A program made the position numbers and the translations under genes. The notes below the pieces were generated by a model, which worked only from the letters and a program-made list of their open reading frames with translations, ran no database searches and had not been told where the DNA came from. This document shows positions 51,313-59,219 of a stretch of 64,000 nucleotides of DNA, piece by piece (the first letter of the stretch is position 1; every line of letters begins with the position of its first letter). This stretch comes from Leminorella grimontii ATCC 33999 = DSM 5078 (GTDB taxonomy: Bacteria > Pseudomonadota > Gammaproteobacteria > Enterobacterales > Enterobacteriaceae), in contig NZ_AUUA01000001.1 in NCBI RefSeq assembly GCF_000439085.1, positions 310,001 through 374,000 on the forward strand, in the 5' to 3' direction.

Positions 51313-52227
51313 ATGATCTTTCTCTCTTCTATTGCAGCGCGTGGCTTCAAACACGTGGCCGCCGCGCTGGCGCTTATTGGTGCGTTGCTGAGCTTTTGCT
51401 CGTCGGCGCAAGAAACGCTGGATGAACTACAGCGTCAGGCCGATCTGGGAAGCCCCGTCGCACAGTACAACCTGGCGCTGAAATATCGTCACGGAGAGGG
51501 CGTTGCGCAAGACGACGTGCGGGCAGTTGAATGGTATCGAAAGGCGGCGCAACAGGGATATGTCGACGCACAGTACAACCTCGCGATTATGTACCGCAAG
51601 GGGGTGGGCGTTGAGCAAAACAATGAGCAGGCGGCTGAATGGTACCGAAAAGCGGCCGAGCAGGGAGATTCGTATGCCCAATTTAACCTCGGGCTGATGT
51701 TCCGGCGCGGGACTGGCGTGGTACAGGATGACGTTGAGGCCGTAAAGTGGTATCGAAAGGCGGCCGAGCAGGGACTTGGACGGGCGCAAAGCAATTTGGG
51801 CTTTATGTATGAAAATGGGTATGGCGTTGAGAAGGATGAGGTCATGGCGGCAGAGCTGTATCGCAAAGCTGCCGAACAGGGGACTATCGACGCTCAGTAT
51901 AATCTCGGCGGGCTTTATAGCAGCGGCCGCGGCGTCCCCAAAAGCGACAGGTTGTCGATGATGTGGTATCTCAAAGCGGCGGAACAGGGTGATACCGACT
52001 CTTGTTACAATGTTGGCATTTGTTACTACAACGGAAGAGGCGTAGACAAAGATTACGCACAGGCCTACGTCTGGTTCTCGCTGGCGGCCCAGAGCGGAGA
52101 TGAAGACGCATTGACGATGGTTAAGCGCTGTGAAGAAAAGATGACGGCGGATGAGCTGAGTAAGGCGAAGGCCGCGCTTGCCGAGGCGTCGAAAAGGGCT
52201 AATAACGGCGCGAAGGGCACTGAATAA
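51313..52227 (+). CDS. Sel1-repeat exported protein
   Basis: A protein of 304 residues with a signal sequence (helix about residues 15-32, ending near SSAQ) and six tandem 36-residue Sel1-like repeats from about residue 47 to 262, of the form AQYNLGLMYRxGxGVxQDxxxAxxWYRKAAEQG, which build a solenoid for protein contacts. The C-terminus is a charged helix. The start at 51313 has AAGGA; an in-frame ATG at 51247 lies inside nikR. It begins 34 bases after nikR and may be co-transcribed. Partner and role are unknown. Confidence 0.85.
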   Translation: MIFLSSIAARGFKHVAAALALIGALLSFCSSAQETLDELQRQADLGSPVAQYNLALKYRHGEGVAQDDVRAVEWYRKAAQQGYVDAQYNLAIMYRKGVGVEQNNEQAAEWYRKAAEQGDSYAQFNLGLMFRRGTGVVQDDVEAVKWYRKAAEQGLGRAQSNLGFMYENGYGVEKDEVMAAELYRKAAEQGTIDAQYNLGGLYSSGRGVPKSDRLSMMWYLKAAEQGDTDSCYNVGICYYNGRGVDKDYAQAYVWFSLAAQSGDEDALTMVKRCEEKMTADELSKAKAALAEASKRANNGAKGTE

Positions 52228-52233
52228 ATAACA

Positions 52234-52267
52234 ACGCCGCCGAGGATAACCCAGGCGGCGTTTCTTT
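52234..52267 (+). terminator. Terminator after the Sel1-repeat gene
   Basis: The stem ACGCCGCC / GGCGGCGT is followed by TTCTTTT. It can also serve the convergent yqhD. Confidence 0.75.
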
Positions 52268-52285
52268 TACACTTCGCTTATGCCT

Positions 52286-53443
52286 TTAGCGAGCCGCCTC
52301 ATAAATCTTCCGGCTCTCTTCCAGCGTAACGTCGCGTCGTTCCCCGAGCTGGGTCATGCCGTGCTCTTCCAGCTTTTTCACCAGCGCCGGGATGGTGCTG
52401 CCGTCCAGGCCGTAGTCGGAAAGGCGGGTCGGTGCGCCCATCTGCTGGAAAAATTTCTCCGTCGCCTTAATGGCGGCCTCGATGCGCTCGTCTTCGGTCC
52501 CGGTATCAATTCCCCAGACGCGCTCGGCATACTGCAGCAGTTTTTCCCACTTCTGGGCCTTTCTCGCCCGGAGCATTGACGGCAGCACGATGGCCAGCGT
52601 CTGTGCGTGGTCAAGGCCGTGCATGGCGGTCAGCTCGTGGCCCAGCATGTGGGTCGCCCAGTCTTGTGGTACGCCGGCGCCGATTAGCCCGTTAAGCGCC
52701 ATCGTTGCGCTCCACATGATGTTGGCGCGCACCGCGTAGTTTTCCGGCTCTTTCAGCGCCTTGGGGCCTTCTTCAATCAGCGTGAGCAAAAGCCCTTCTG
52801 CAAAGCGGTCCTGCACTTTGGCGTCAACCGGGTAAGTCAGGTACTGCTCGACGGTGTGGATAAACGCGTCCACTACGCCGTTAGCGACCTGACGCGGCGG
52901 CAGGGTGTAGGTGGTCAGCGGATCCAGAATGGCGAAGCGCGGCAGCACGTAGGGGGAATGAAAGGCCTGCTTGTCGCCGGTTTCTCTACGGCTGATGACT
53001 GCGCCGCTGTTCATTTCGGAACCTGTTGCCGGTAGCGTCAGTACGCTGCCGATGGGCAGCGCGTCGGCCACCTTTCTTCCGCCGCTGCTGATAATGTCCC
53101 AGGTGTCGCCGGCATATTTTGCCGCCGCGGCGATAAACTTGGTGCCGTCCAGCACGGAGCCGCCGCCGACCGCCAGCAGATAGTCTACCTTGTTGTTATG
53201 AACCGCTTCCACGGCCTTCATCAGCGTTTCATAGGCCGGGTTAGGCTCAATGCCGCCGAACTCGAACAGCTGGTAGCCTTCCAGCGCGCGATGGACCTGA
53301 TCGAGCACGCCGTTGCGCTTGATGCTGCCGCCGCCGTAGGTAATCAGTACGCGGGCGTCAGCAGGAATAAGCTTGGGAAGCTGGGCTATCTGCCCTTGGC
53401 CAAAGACGACTTTCGTGGCGAGATGAAGCGTGAAGTTATTCAT
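52286..53443 (-). CDS. yqhD: NADPH-dependent aldehyde reductase YqhD
   Basis: A zinc or iron group III alcohol dehydrogenase acting on short and lipid-derived aldehydes. MNNFTLHLATKVVFGQG, LLAVGGGSVLDGTKFIAAAAKY, LPATGSEMNSGAVISR, VVDAFIHTVEQYLTYPVDAK and DWATHMLGHELTAMHGLDHAQTLA match E. coli YqhD over the whole 385 residues. GGGS indicates NADP preference as in YqhD. The usual neighbour yqhC (regulator) is not here. Second iron-type dehydrogenase in the window beside fucO. Confidence 0.94.
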   Translation of the reverse strand: MNNFTLHLATKVVFGQGQIAQLPKLIPADARVLITYGGGSIKRNGVLDQVHRALEGYQLFEFGGIEPNPAYETLMKAVEAVHNNKVDYLLAVGGGSVLDGTKFIAAAAKYAGDTWDIISSGGRKVADALPIGSVLTLPATGSEMNSGAVISRRETGDKQAFHSPYVLPRFAILDPLTTYTLPPRQVANGVVDAFIHTVEQYLTYPVDAKVQDRFAEGLLLTLIEEGPKALKEPENYAVRANIMWSATMALNGLIGAGVPQDWATHMLGHELTAMHGLDHAQTLAIVLPSMLRARKAQKWEKLLQYAERVWGIDTGTEDERIEAAIKATEKFFQQMGAPTRLSDYGLDGSTIPALVKKLEEHGMTQLGERRDVTLEESRKIYEAAR

Positions 53444-53675
53444 ACGATAGGCTCCCTGATGGAGAAAAGGTGATAAGGCACGGGGTGTCCATAGTGGATT
53501 TTATGCCTTTGATAGTACGTTGACTGCCACAAAGTATGGGGGTCGGCAGGTGGAATTTCAATGTCGAAAGGTGGCTTTTTCCTAAGGAAAGCATGTTATG
53601 CCCGTGCAAATTCCGCTGATTGGGCAATACTTTATAGGGGTACATCCTAACTATGATTTTTCAGGAGAAGATGGA

Positions 53676-53888
53676 ATGCCGAATACCAACGTTAAAGAAT
53701 GGGCCAAAGTACGCGAAACCTCGATTGAGATAGCGGAGGCCATTTTCGAACTGGCGAATAATGATGAAATAAAGGCTCAGCAAATTTGGGAAGAGGGCGT
53801 AGATGAAGTGCTGCCGCTGGCCTTCAGTAAAACCAAGGCTGACGTGCTCTATTGGGGTGAAGAAACCGTCGAACGTAAAAACGTTTAA
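53676..53888 (+). CDS. yccJ: YccJ-family small protein
   Basis: A protein of 70 residues. [20 protein letters not shown], then [17 protein letters not shown] and the end [11 protein letters not shown] match the enterobacterial YccJ family almost to the last residue. The start at 53676 (MPNTNVKEW) has AGGAG 8 bases in front; the ATG at 53598 would add 26 unrelated residues. In E. coli the gene sits by wrbA; wrbA is not here. Function unknown, with a link to stationary phase by association only. Confidence 0.85.
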   Translation: MPNTNVKEWAKVRETSIEIAEAIFELANNDEIKAQQIWEEGVDEVLPLAFSKTKADVLYWGEETVERKNV

Positions 53889-53904
53889 CGCCTGAATCCT
53901 TAAG

Positions 53905-53932
53905 GGCCGCCGGCATGTGTCGGCGGCCTTTT
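53905..53932 (+). terminator. Terminator of yccJ
   Basis: The 7-bp stem GGCCGCC / GGCGGCC is followed by TTTTCGCTTT. Confidence 0.8.
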
Positions 53933-53936
53933 CGCT

Positions 53937-55715
53937 TTAATCCGCCAGAGAAACTTCGACCGGTTGGAACTTAACCACGTCAAACAGCCCGTTGGACGTT
54001 AACTTGAGCTGCGGGATCACCGGCAGCGTCATAAATACCAGCGTCATCAGCGGCTGGATTTCTTTGTTAATGCCAAACTCATTGCTTGCAAGCAGCAGCA
54101 TGCGCTCGATTTGCTCGGCCACTTCCTGCGCGCTTTTGTCCGACATCAGACCGCCTACCGGCAGCGGCAGGTGCGCTAAAATCTTGCCCGCTCGGCACAG
54201 CGTAAAGCCGCCGCCCATCGCCTCAACGTCTTTAACCGCTGCCAGCATGTCAGCATCGTTATCGCCGACGACCACGATGTTGTGGGAGTCATGCGCGACG
54301 GAAACTGCGATTGCGCCGTTCTTAAGGCCGTAATCGGCCAGAATGCCCAGCCCCATGTTGCCGGTAGCGTGGTGGCGCTCAATGACCGCCAGCTTGTTGA
54401 GGCCGGGATTACGTTCGCAGGTGAACTGACTCCGCTCGTCAAGATTGACCTCCATCGACAGGCCTTTAGTGACGACGCTCTTGGGGATAACGCCGATAAC
54501 GCGGGCCTGACGGCTGGTTAACGTTAGCTGGAAGTCTGCCTCGCAAAGCGGCGCCAGGCGTACGGTGTTTAGCACGGCGTCGGAAACGTAGTTGGGCAGC
54601 TCGACCAGCATTTTACCGTCGCGGGCGACTTCCTTACCGGCGGTCAGCACGTGTTTGGCGCTGAAGTTCTTTAGGTCGTCGACGATAAGAATATCCGCAT
54701 CATAGCCCGGCGCCAGCGCGCCTTTGCCGCGCAGGCGGAAGCACTCGGCGGCGTTCAGAGTCGCCATGGTGATGGCCAGCATCGGATCCAGACCCGCCTC
54801 GACCGCCAGGCGCAGGTTTTTATTGATGTGCCCGGTAGTCAGAATGTCGGACGGCTCGCGGTCATCGGTACACATCACGCAGCGGCGGGCGTTGGCCGGG
54901 GTGATTTCCGGCAGCAGGTTGAGCAGGTCTTTGCAGGTTGAGCCTTCGCGCAGCAAGATATACATCCCCAGCCGCAGGCGGGCTATCATTTCTTCGCGAT
55001 GGCTGCATTCGTGGTCGGTCATGATGCCGGCCATCGCGTAGGCGGTCAGGTCTTTGCCCTTGACGCCGGGGCTGTGGCCATCAATCACTCGGTCATGGCG
55101 CTTGGCCATCATGAGTTTTTCCATCATCGACGGCGCGTGGTTGATGACGCTGGGGTAGTCCATCACTTCGCCAAGGCCGAGAATGCCGTCTTCGTCGATA
55201 AGTTTGACCAGATCTTCCGCTTCAAGCACGGCGCCTGCCTGCTCAAACGGCGTAGCGGGTACGCAGGAGGGCAGCATGACCTTCACGTTCAGGGGAAGCT
55301 CGCGGGAAGCGTCCAGCATGTAGCGAATGCCGTCAAGGCCGCAGACGTTGGCGATTTCATGCGGATCGGCAATGATGGTGGTGGTGCCGTGAGGCAAAAT
55401 GCAGCGGGCGAACTGCGGCGGCGTCAGGGAGGAGGACTCGATGTGCACGTGGCCGTCGATAAGGCCCGGCATTACGTAGCCGCCTTTGGCGTCGAGAATC
55501 TCTTTGGCTTCGTAGTCGCCACAGCCGACGACTTTACCACAGCCGATGGCCAGCGGGCCGTCTATCAGCGTTTGGTTGAATACGTCGACGACTTTACAGT
55601 TAACGATAAGCAGGTCTGCGGGAATGCGGCCCGCAGCCATATCTATCAGGGTTGCCAGCTGGTCTTTATCGCTCACGGTGTACCTCGGGGAATGCGTGTA
55701 GAATTTGCGGCGCAC
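53937..55715 (-). CDS. ade: Adenine deaminase
   Basis: Hydrolyses adenine to hypoxanthine and ammonia. A 592-residue amidohydrolase of the Ade family with a complete motif set: HVHIES (His89, His91), ADPHE (116-120), LGEVMDYP (Glu183), DGHSPGVKG (His214), TDHECSHRE (His235), CTDDREP (Asp284) and AHDSHN (474-479) in the C-terminal domain. It is the last gene of an operon with a divergent paralogue and an NCS2 permease. The MRRKF start is the first ATG. This copy looks fully active. Confidence 0.94.
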   Translation of the reverse strand: MRRKFYTHSPRYTVSDKDQLATLIDMAAGRIPADLLIVNCKVVDVFNQTLIDGPLAIGCGKVVGCGDYEAKEILDAKGGYVMPGLIDGHVHIESSSLTPPQFARCILPHGTTTIIADPHEIANVCGLDGIRYMLDASRELPLNVKVMLPSCVPATPFEQAGAVLEAEDLVKLIDEDGILGLGEVMDYPSVINHAPSMMEKLMMAKRHDRVIDGHSPGVKGKDLTAYAMAGIMTDHECSHREEMIARLRLGMYILLREGSTCKDLLNLLPEITPANARRCVMCTDDREPSDILTTGHINKNLRLAVEAGLDPMLAITMATLNAAECFRLRGKGALAPGYDADILIVDDLKNFSAKHVLTAGKEVARDGKMLVELPNYVSDAVLNTVRLAPLCEADFQLTLTSRQARVIGVIPKSVVTKGLSMEVNLDERSQFTCERNPGLNKLAVIERHHATGNMGLGILADYGLKNGAIAVSVAHDSHNIVVVGDNDADMLAAVKDVEAMGGGFTLCRAGKILAHLPLPVGGLMSDKSAQEVAEQIERMLLLASNEFGINKEIQPLMTLVFMTLPVIPQLKLTSNGLFDVVKFQPVEVSLAD

Positions 55716-55746
55716 CCAGGCGCGCCGCGGTTAAAACAAATGATGA

Positions 55747-57552
55747 TTAGTGCTTGTGCAGCTTGCCGTGGCTGCAGCCGCAGCGTAAGACCGGGTCGAA
55801 GGTCTTTTGCTGGTGGAAGTCAATCACGCCCAGATCGGTAATGGCATAGTCCGGAATGGCGGTAATCTGTAGACAGCACATGTAGAACAGCGGGTCAGGC
55901 AGATCGCAGCCCAGCTCGCGGGCAATTTGCAACAGCTTCTCTTCTTCTGCCGCCATGACCTCCGGCTCAAGGTCGGACACGATACCGCAAATGGGCAGCG
56001 GCAGGAAGCCAAGAATGTTACCGTCGCGAACGATAACCTGACCGCCGCCGTTCTCCGCTAAATGGTTTATCGCCAGCGCCATATCTTCCGAGTTGGTTCC
56101 GATGCAGATGACGTTGTTGTCGTCAGGCGCGCAGGAGCTCGCCATCGCGCCGGCCTTTAGCTTCCAGCCGGAGCAGAAGCCGACCGCCGGCTTAGTGCTG
56201 GTTTTGCCGAAGCGCTCGACCACGGTAGCATACAGCACGTCGTTGGCGACGTCCGGCATGACTACGCCGTCAACCACGTCCAGCTCGACGTTGCGGCCCT
56301 TGCGAACGAACGGCACGTTGAAGTCGACGTCCAGCGACAGGGCGTGAACGCGCGGCGCGTCGAGCGTCGTGCGCACCTTCATGTCGGCGGCCGCGACCGG
56401 CTTAAGCTTCATGCTTTGCAGCAGCGTGGCGCTGCGAACCGGAGGCTGGAGATCGTAGGCCATCTTGCCGCCTTCTACCGTAAGCTTGCCTTTAGCGATC
56501 ACGGTATCGATGTTGAATTCGCGCAGGTCTTCTACCAGCAGGATGTCGGCGAAGCGCCCCGGAGAGATGGAGCCGACCAGGTGGTCTATACGGTAGGCCT
56601 CTGCCGAGTTGATAGAGCCCATCTGGATGGCCGTAATGGGGTCTACGCCGCAGGAAATCGCCATGCGGATAAGCTTGTCCATGTGGCCGTTAGTCATAAT
56701 GTCGGAGGCGATGACGTCGTCGGTACAGAAGCTGACGCGGCGAGAGATACGCGGATTCAGATGCGTCACGATCTTCATGTTTTCACGCATGAAGTGGGAG
56801 ATGGAGGATTCGCGGATCAGCACGTACATGCCTTTGCGCACTTTCTCCATCATCTCCTGATGATCGTAGCTTTCGTGGTCCAGACGCAGGCCAGCGCACA
56901 GGACGGAGTTCAGCTTCTTGCCGCGGGTCATCGGCGCGCAGCCGAATACAGGCAGGCGGTTTTCGCGCGCCAGCTCAATGGCCTTCATCACGTCGTCGTG
57001 CTGGTTTTCTACGAACTCGGATACGGTTTCCCATACGCCGAACACTTCCGGCCACTTTTGTACTTCGCGGTGGGTTTCAGCCGTGACGTTAAAGCCGACG
57101 TTGCTTTGGGGCAGGGTGTAGGGCGTGATGAACGGCAGCCCCCAGAATACCTTCAGCGGGCCTTGGTCGATTTCGTCAAGCACTTCGCGAATGCCCTCAA
57201 GCCCGGACGTGACAACGTACTGATCCAGACCGGAAATAATGCTGGTGGTGCCGTGTGGTACTACCGCCTTGGCGAAGCTGGTCATGGAGAGCTTGCTGCA
57301 TTCGATGTGCAGGTGGCCGTCGATAAGCCCGGGGACCAGATACTTGCCCTTGGCGTCGATGCGCTGGGTATTAGGGCCGATATAGTCGGACACATCGCCG
57401 GTGGCGACGATTTGCGAGCGATAGATAGCCACGTCGGCCGGATAGATTTCCGCAGAGTTTACGTTGACCAACTGGCCGTTGCAGATAACCAGATCCGCAG
57501 CGCGCTTGGCGGCGCCGGCGTCGATCATTTCACGTAAGTCTTCTTGTAACAT
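55747..57552 (-). CDS. Divergent adenine-deaminase-like amidohydrolase
   Basis: A 601-residue protein of the Ade family, collinear with its neighbour but altered at the active site. It keeps HLHIEC (His80, His82), FGVWETV (Glu175), LDHESYDHQE (His226) and CTDDVIA (Asp278). ADPHE is replaced by ISGLDQY (106-112), the DGHSPG ligand His by Cys205 (FGCAPM), and AHDSHN by CAPDDNN (474-480). A short N-terminal segment without the MRRKF-type extension and a Cys/His-rich tail (CGCSHGKLHKH) also differ. It may deaminate another purine or use other metals; activity on adenine is doubtful. It starts 18 bases after the permease stop and ends 32 bases before ade. Confidence 0.8.
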   Translation of the reverse strand: MLQEDLREMIDAGAAKRAADLVICNGQLVNVNSAEIYPADVAIYRSQIVATGDVSDYIGPNTQRIDAKGKYLVPGLIDGHLHIECSKLSMTSFAKAVVPHGTTSIISGLDQYVVTSGLEGIREVLDEIDQGPLKVFWGLPFITPYTLPQSNVGFNVTAETHREVQKWPEVFGVWETVSEFVENQHDDVMKAIELARENRLPVFGCAPMTRGKKLNSVLCAGLRLDHESYDHQEMMEKVRKGMYVLIRESSISHFMRENMKIVTHLNPRISRRVSFCTDDVIASDIMTNGHMDKLIRMAISCGVDPITAIQMGSINSAEAYRIDHLVGSISPGRFADILLVEDLREFNIDTVIAKGKLTVEGGKMAYDLQPPVRSATLLQSMKLKPVAAADMKVRTTLDAPRVHALSLDVDFNVPFVRKGRNVELDVVDGVVMPDVANDVLYATVVERFGKTSTKPAVGFCSGWKLKAGAMASSCAPDDNNVICIGTNSEDMALAINHLAENGGGQVIVRDGNILGFLPLPICGIVSDLEPEVMAAEEEKLLQIARELGCDLPDPLFYMCCLQITAIPDYAITDLGVIDFHQQKTFDPVLRCGCSHGKLHKH

Positions 57553-57569
57553 GCCTGATACTCCAGTTT

Positions 57570-58907
57570 TTATAAAAAGATGTAGCGTCCTAAGAACAAA
57601 AGGGTCATTACCGCGGTGCAGGCGGAGACTTCACGCCAGCGCCCGGTACCGAGTTTCATAAACGAGTAGACGACGAAGCCTGCGGCGATCCCTTCGGTAA
57701 TGGTGAAGCTAAACGGCATCATTACGGTCGCAACGAAGGCCGGGACCGACTCGGTCAGGTCGTTCCAGTCAATGCGGGTCAGGTCGGACATCATCAACAC
57801 GCCGATGTAAATCAGGGCGCCGGCGGTCGCGTAGGCGGGCACCATTTCCGCCAGCGGCGAGAAAAAAATCGCCAGCAGGAACAGCACGCCGACGCCGACC
57901 GCCATCAGGCCGGTACGGCCGCCGACAACGACGCCGGAGGTGCTTTCGATATAGGCGGTCACCGCAGACGTGCCCATAAAGGCGCCGCCGACGGAGCTCA
58001 GGCTGTCAATGCACAGGGACTTTTGCTGATTCGGGTAGCAGCCTTTTTCATCGGCCAGGCCCGCTTTATCGGTGACGGCGATAAGCGTACCGGAGGATTC
58101 GAACAGATTAATCAGCATCACAGAGATGATGATGCCCGCCAGCGTCATATTGAGCGCGCCGCTCAGATCGAGCTGGCCGACGACCGGGGAGATATCCGGC
58201 GGGACGCTCAGCACGCCTTTGTATTGTACGTCGCCCAAAAGCCAGCCGATAAACGTGACGACGGCGAAGGAAATCAGCACCGCCGCGTGCAGGCCGCGAT
58301 AGGCAAGAACGGCAATCAAGAGAAAGCCCAGGCTGCCCAGCGCGAAGGGGATGGACTTGACGTTGCCGATGGTGACCATAGTGTCGGGGTTAGCGACGAT
58401 GATGCCGGCATTATGAAGTCCGATCAGCGCAATGAGCAGGCCGCATCCGCTGCCGATGCCGATACGCAGCGAGAGGGGAATATTCGATACCATCCAGTAG
58501 CGAACGCGGAATATGGACAGCAGGAAAAAGCCGACCGCGCCGAGAAAGACAATCGTCATCCCGGTTTGCCAAGCAAGCCCCATACCGGCGACCAGCACGT
58601 AGGCAAAGTAGGCGTTGATGCCCATGCCCGGCGCTACGGCTATCGGAAGGTTGGCGATAAAGCCCATCAGAATGCAACCCACGGCGGTGATAAGCGCGGT
58701 GGTAACGAACACGGCCTTCATGTCCATGCCGGCGGCGCCGAGGATCTGCGGGTTGACGAAAATCACGTAAACCATCGTGATGAAGGTAGTAAAGCTGGCG
58801 ATAAGTTCGGTTCTTACCGTTGTGCCGTGTTCTTCGAGCTTGAACAGGCGCTGTAAAAGCGAACGCTTTGGCTTGATCATGGATACGCTGCTTGCGACAT
58901 CGGCCAC
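57570..58907 (-). CDS. NCS2-family purine permease (AzgA/AdeP type)
   Basis: An inner membrane purine:H+ symporter of 445 residues with about 12-14 helices. TELIASFTTFITMVYVIFVNP, AVAPGMGINAYFAY, FESSGTLIAVTDKAG, SSVGGAFMGTSAVTAYIESTSGV and TGLMAVGVGVLF are AzgA-branch signatures (adenine, hypoxanthine or guanine uptake). With two Ade-family genes behind it, adenine is the likely main cargo. It is the first structural gene after two PurR boxes, a leader ORF and a leader terminator. Confidence 0.9.
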   Translation of the reverse strand: MADVASSVSMIKPKRSLLQRLFKLEEHGTTVRTELIASFTTFITMVYVIFVNPQILGAAGMDMKAVFVTTALITAVGCILMGFIANLPIAVAPGMGINAYFAYVLVAGMGLAWQTGMTIVFLGAVGFFLLSIFRVRYWMVSNIPLSLRIGIGSGCGLLIALIGLHNAGIIVANPDTMVTIGNVKSIPFALGSLGFLLIAVLAYRGLHAAVLISFAVVTFIGWLLGDVQYKGVLSVPPDISPVVGQLDLSGALNMTLAGIIISVMLINLFESSGTLIAVTDKAGLADEKGCYPNQQKSLCIDSLSSVGGAFMGTSAVTAYIESTSGVVVGGRTGLMAVGVGVLFLLAIFFSPLAEMVPAYATAGALIYIGVLMMSDLTRIDWNDLTESVPAFVATVMMPFSFTITEGIAAGFVVYSFMKLGTGRWREVSACTAVMTLLFLGRYIFL

Positions 58908-58966
58908 TTTTTTTCTCCGTAGGCTGTTTGAACCGGGTGTGCTATTTCCCTGATTTCAGAGGCCTT

Positions 58967-59003
58967 AAAAAAGAAAAATGCCGCTACACATAGTGTAGCG
59001 GCA
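58967..59003 (-). terminator. Leader terminator (attenuator candidate) of the purine operon
   Basis: A perfect 11-bp stem (TGCCGCTACAC / GTGTAGCGGCA, 58979-59003) with a 3-base loop is followed in the minus direction by TTTTTCTTTTTT. It lies inside the untranslated leader, 60 bases before the permease start and 18 bases after the stop of a 12-codon leader ORF. Segments 59011-59019 and 58947-58955 are complementary and enclose it. Confidence 0.85.
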
Positions 59004-59021
59004 CGACCGTAATCAGGGAGA

Positions 59022-59060
59022 TTAAGTTTTTATAAAACCAACCAAAAGGACGGTTTTCAT
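59022..59060 (-). CDS. Candidate 12-residue leader peptide of the purine operon
   Basis: ATG to TAA encodes MKTVLLVGFIKT. It lies between the PurR-controlled promoter and the leader terminator, the position of classical attenuation leader ORFs. The ribosome site is weak (AGAAG about 10 bases upstream). No codon run points to a single amino acid, so control by translation rate or nucleotide level, as for pyrBI leaders, is possible. Confidence 0.45.
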   Translation of the reverse strand: MKTVLLVGFIKT

Positions 59061-59082
59061 CGTTTTTTTATCTTCTGCGCGT

Positions 59083-59112
59083 AGCATAGCAAACGTTTTC
59101 GTAAAAATGCAA
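59083..59112 (-). promoter_or_regulatory. Likely promoter of the purine operon
   Basis: In the minus direction TTGCAT (59112-59107) and TATGCT (59088-59083) are 18 bases apart, with an extended -10 TGC in front of TATGCT. Both PurR boxes overlap these elements. Confidence 0.5.
59087..59102. promoter_or_regulatory. PurR box 1
   Basis: TAGCAAACGTTTTCGT matches the E. coli PurR consensus ACGCAAACGTTTTCGT in 14 of 16 positions and overlaps the -10 region. Confidence 0.8.
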
Positions 59113-59122
59113 ACGTTTGCTT
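59107..59122. promoter_or_regulatory. PurR box 2
   Basis: ATGCAAACGTTTGCTT matches the PurR consensus in about 13 of 16 positions, is palindromic (GCAAACGTTTGC) and overlaps the -35 region. The centres of the two boxes are 20 bp apart, near two helical turns. Confidence 0.8.
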
Positions 59123-59219
59123 TCAGTTTATGAGATAGATGTCTGAAGATGCTATGAAACAATTTGATGTATAAGACATTATTTCTTTTTGAAACAAAGA
59201 ACCGCGCCAAAAAGGAGAT

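Noticed and set aside
51430-52090. Regular repeats resembling a CRISPR array
   Set aside because: The period is 108 bases and in frame; these are coding Sel1 repeats with degenerate copies, not identical repeats with spacers.
56344-57537. 397-codon open frame antisense to the divergent ade homologue
   Set aside because: Again a shadow ORF: the sense strand matches the Ade family throughout, and the antisense product is low-complexity His/Val/Gly-rich.
58908-59086. Purine riboswitch in the leader of the permease gene
   Set aside because: The conserved loop and junction segments of the purine aptamer (for example TTTCTACC) are absent; the hairpin is a simple terminator.
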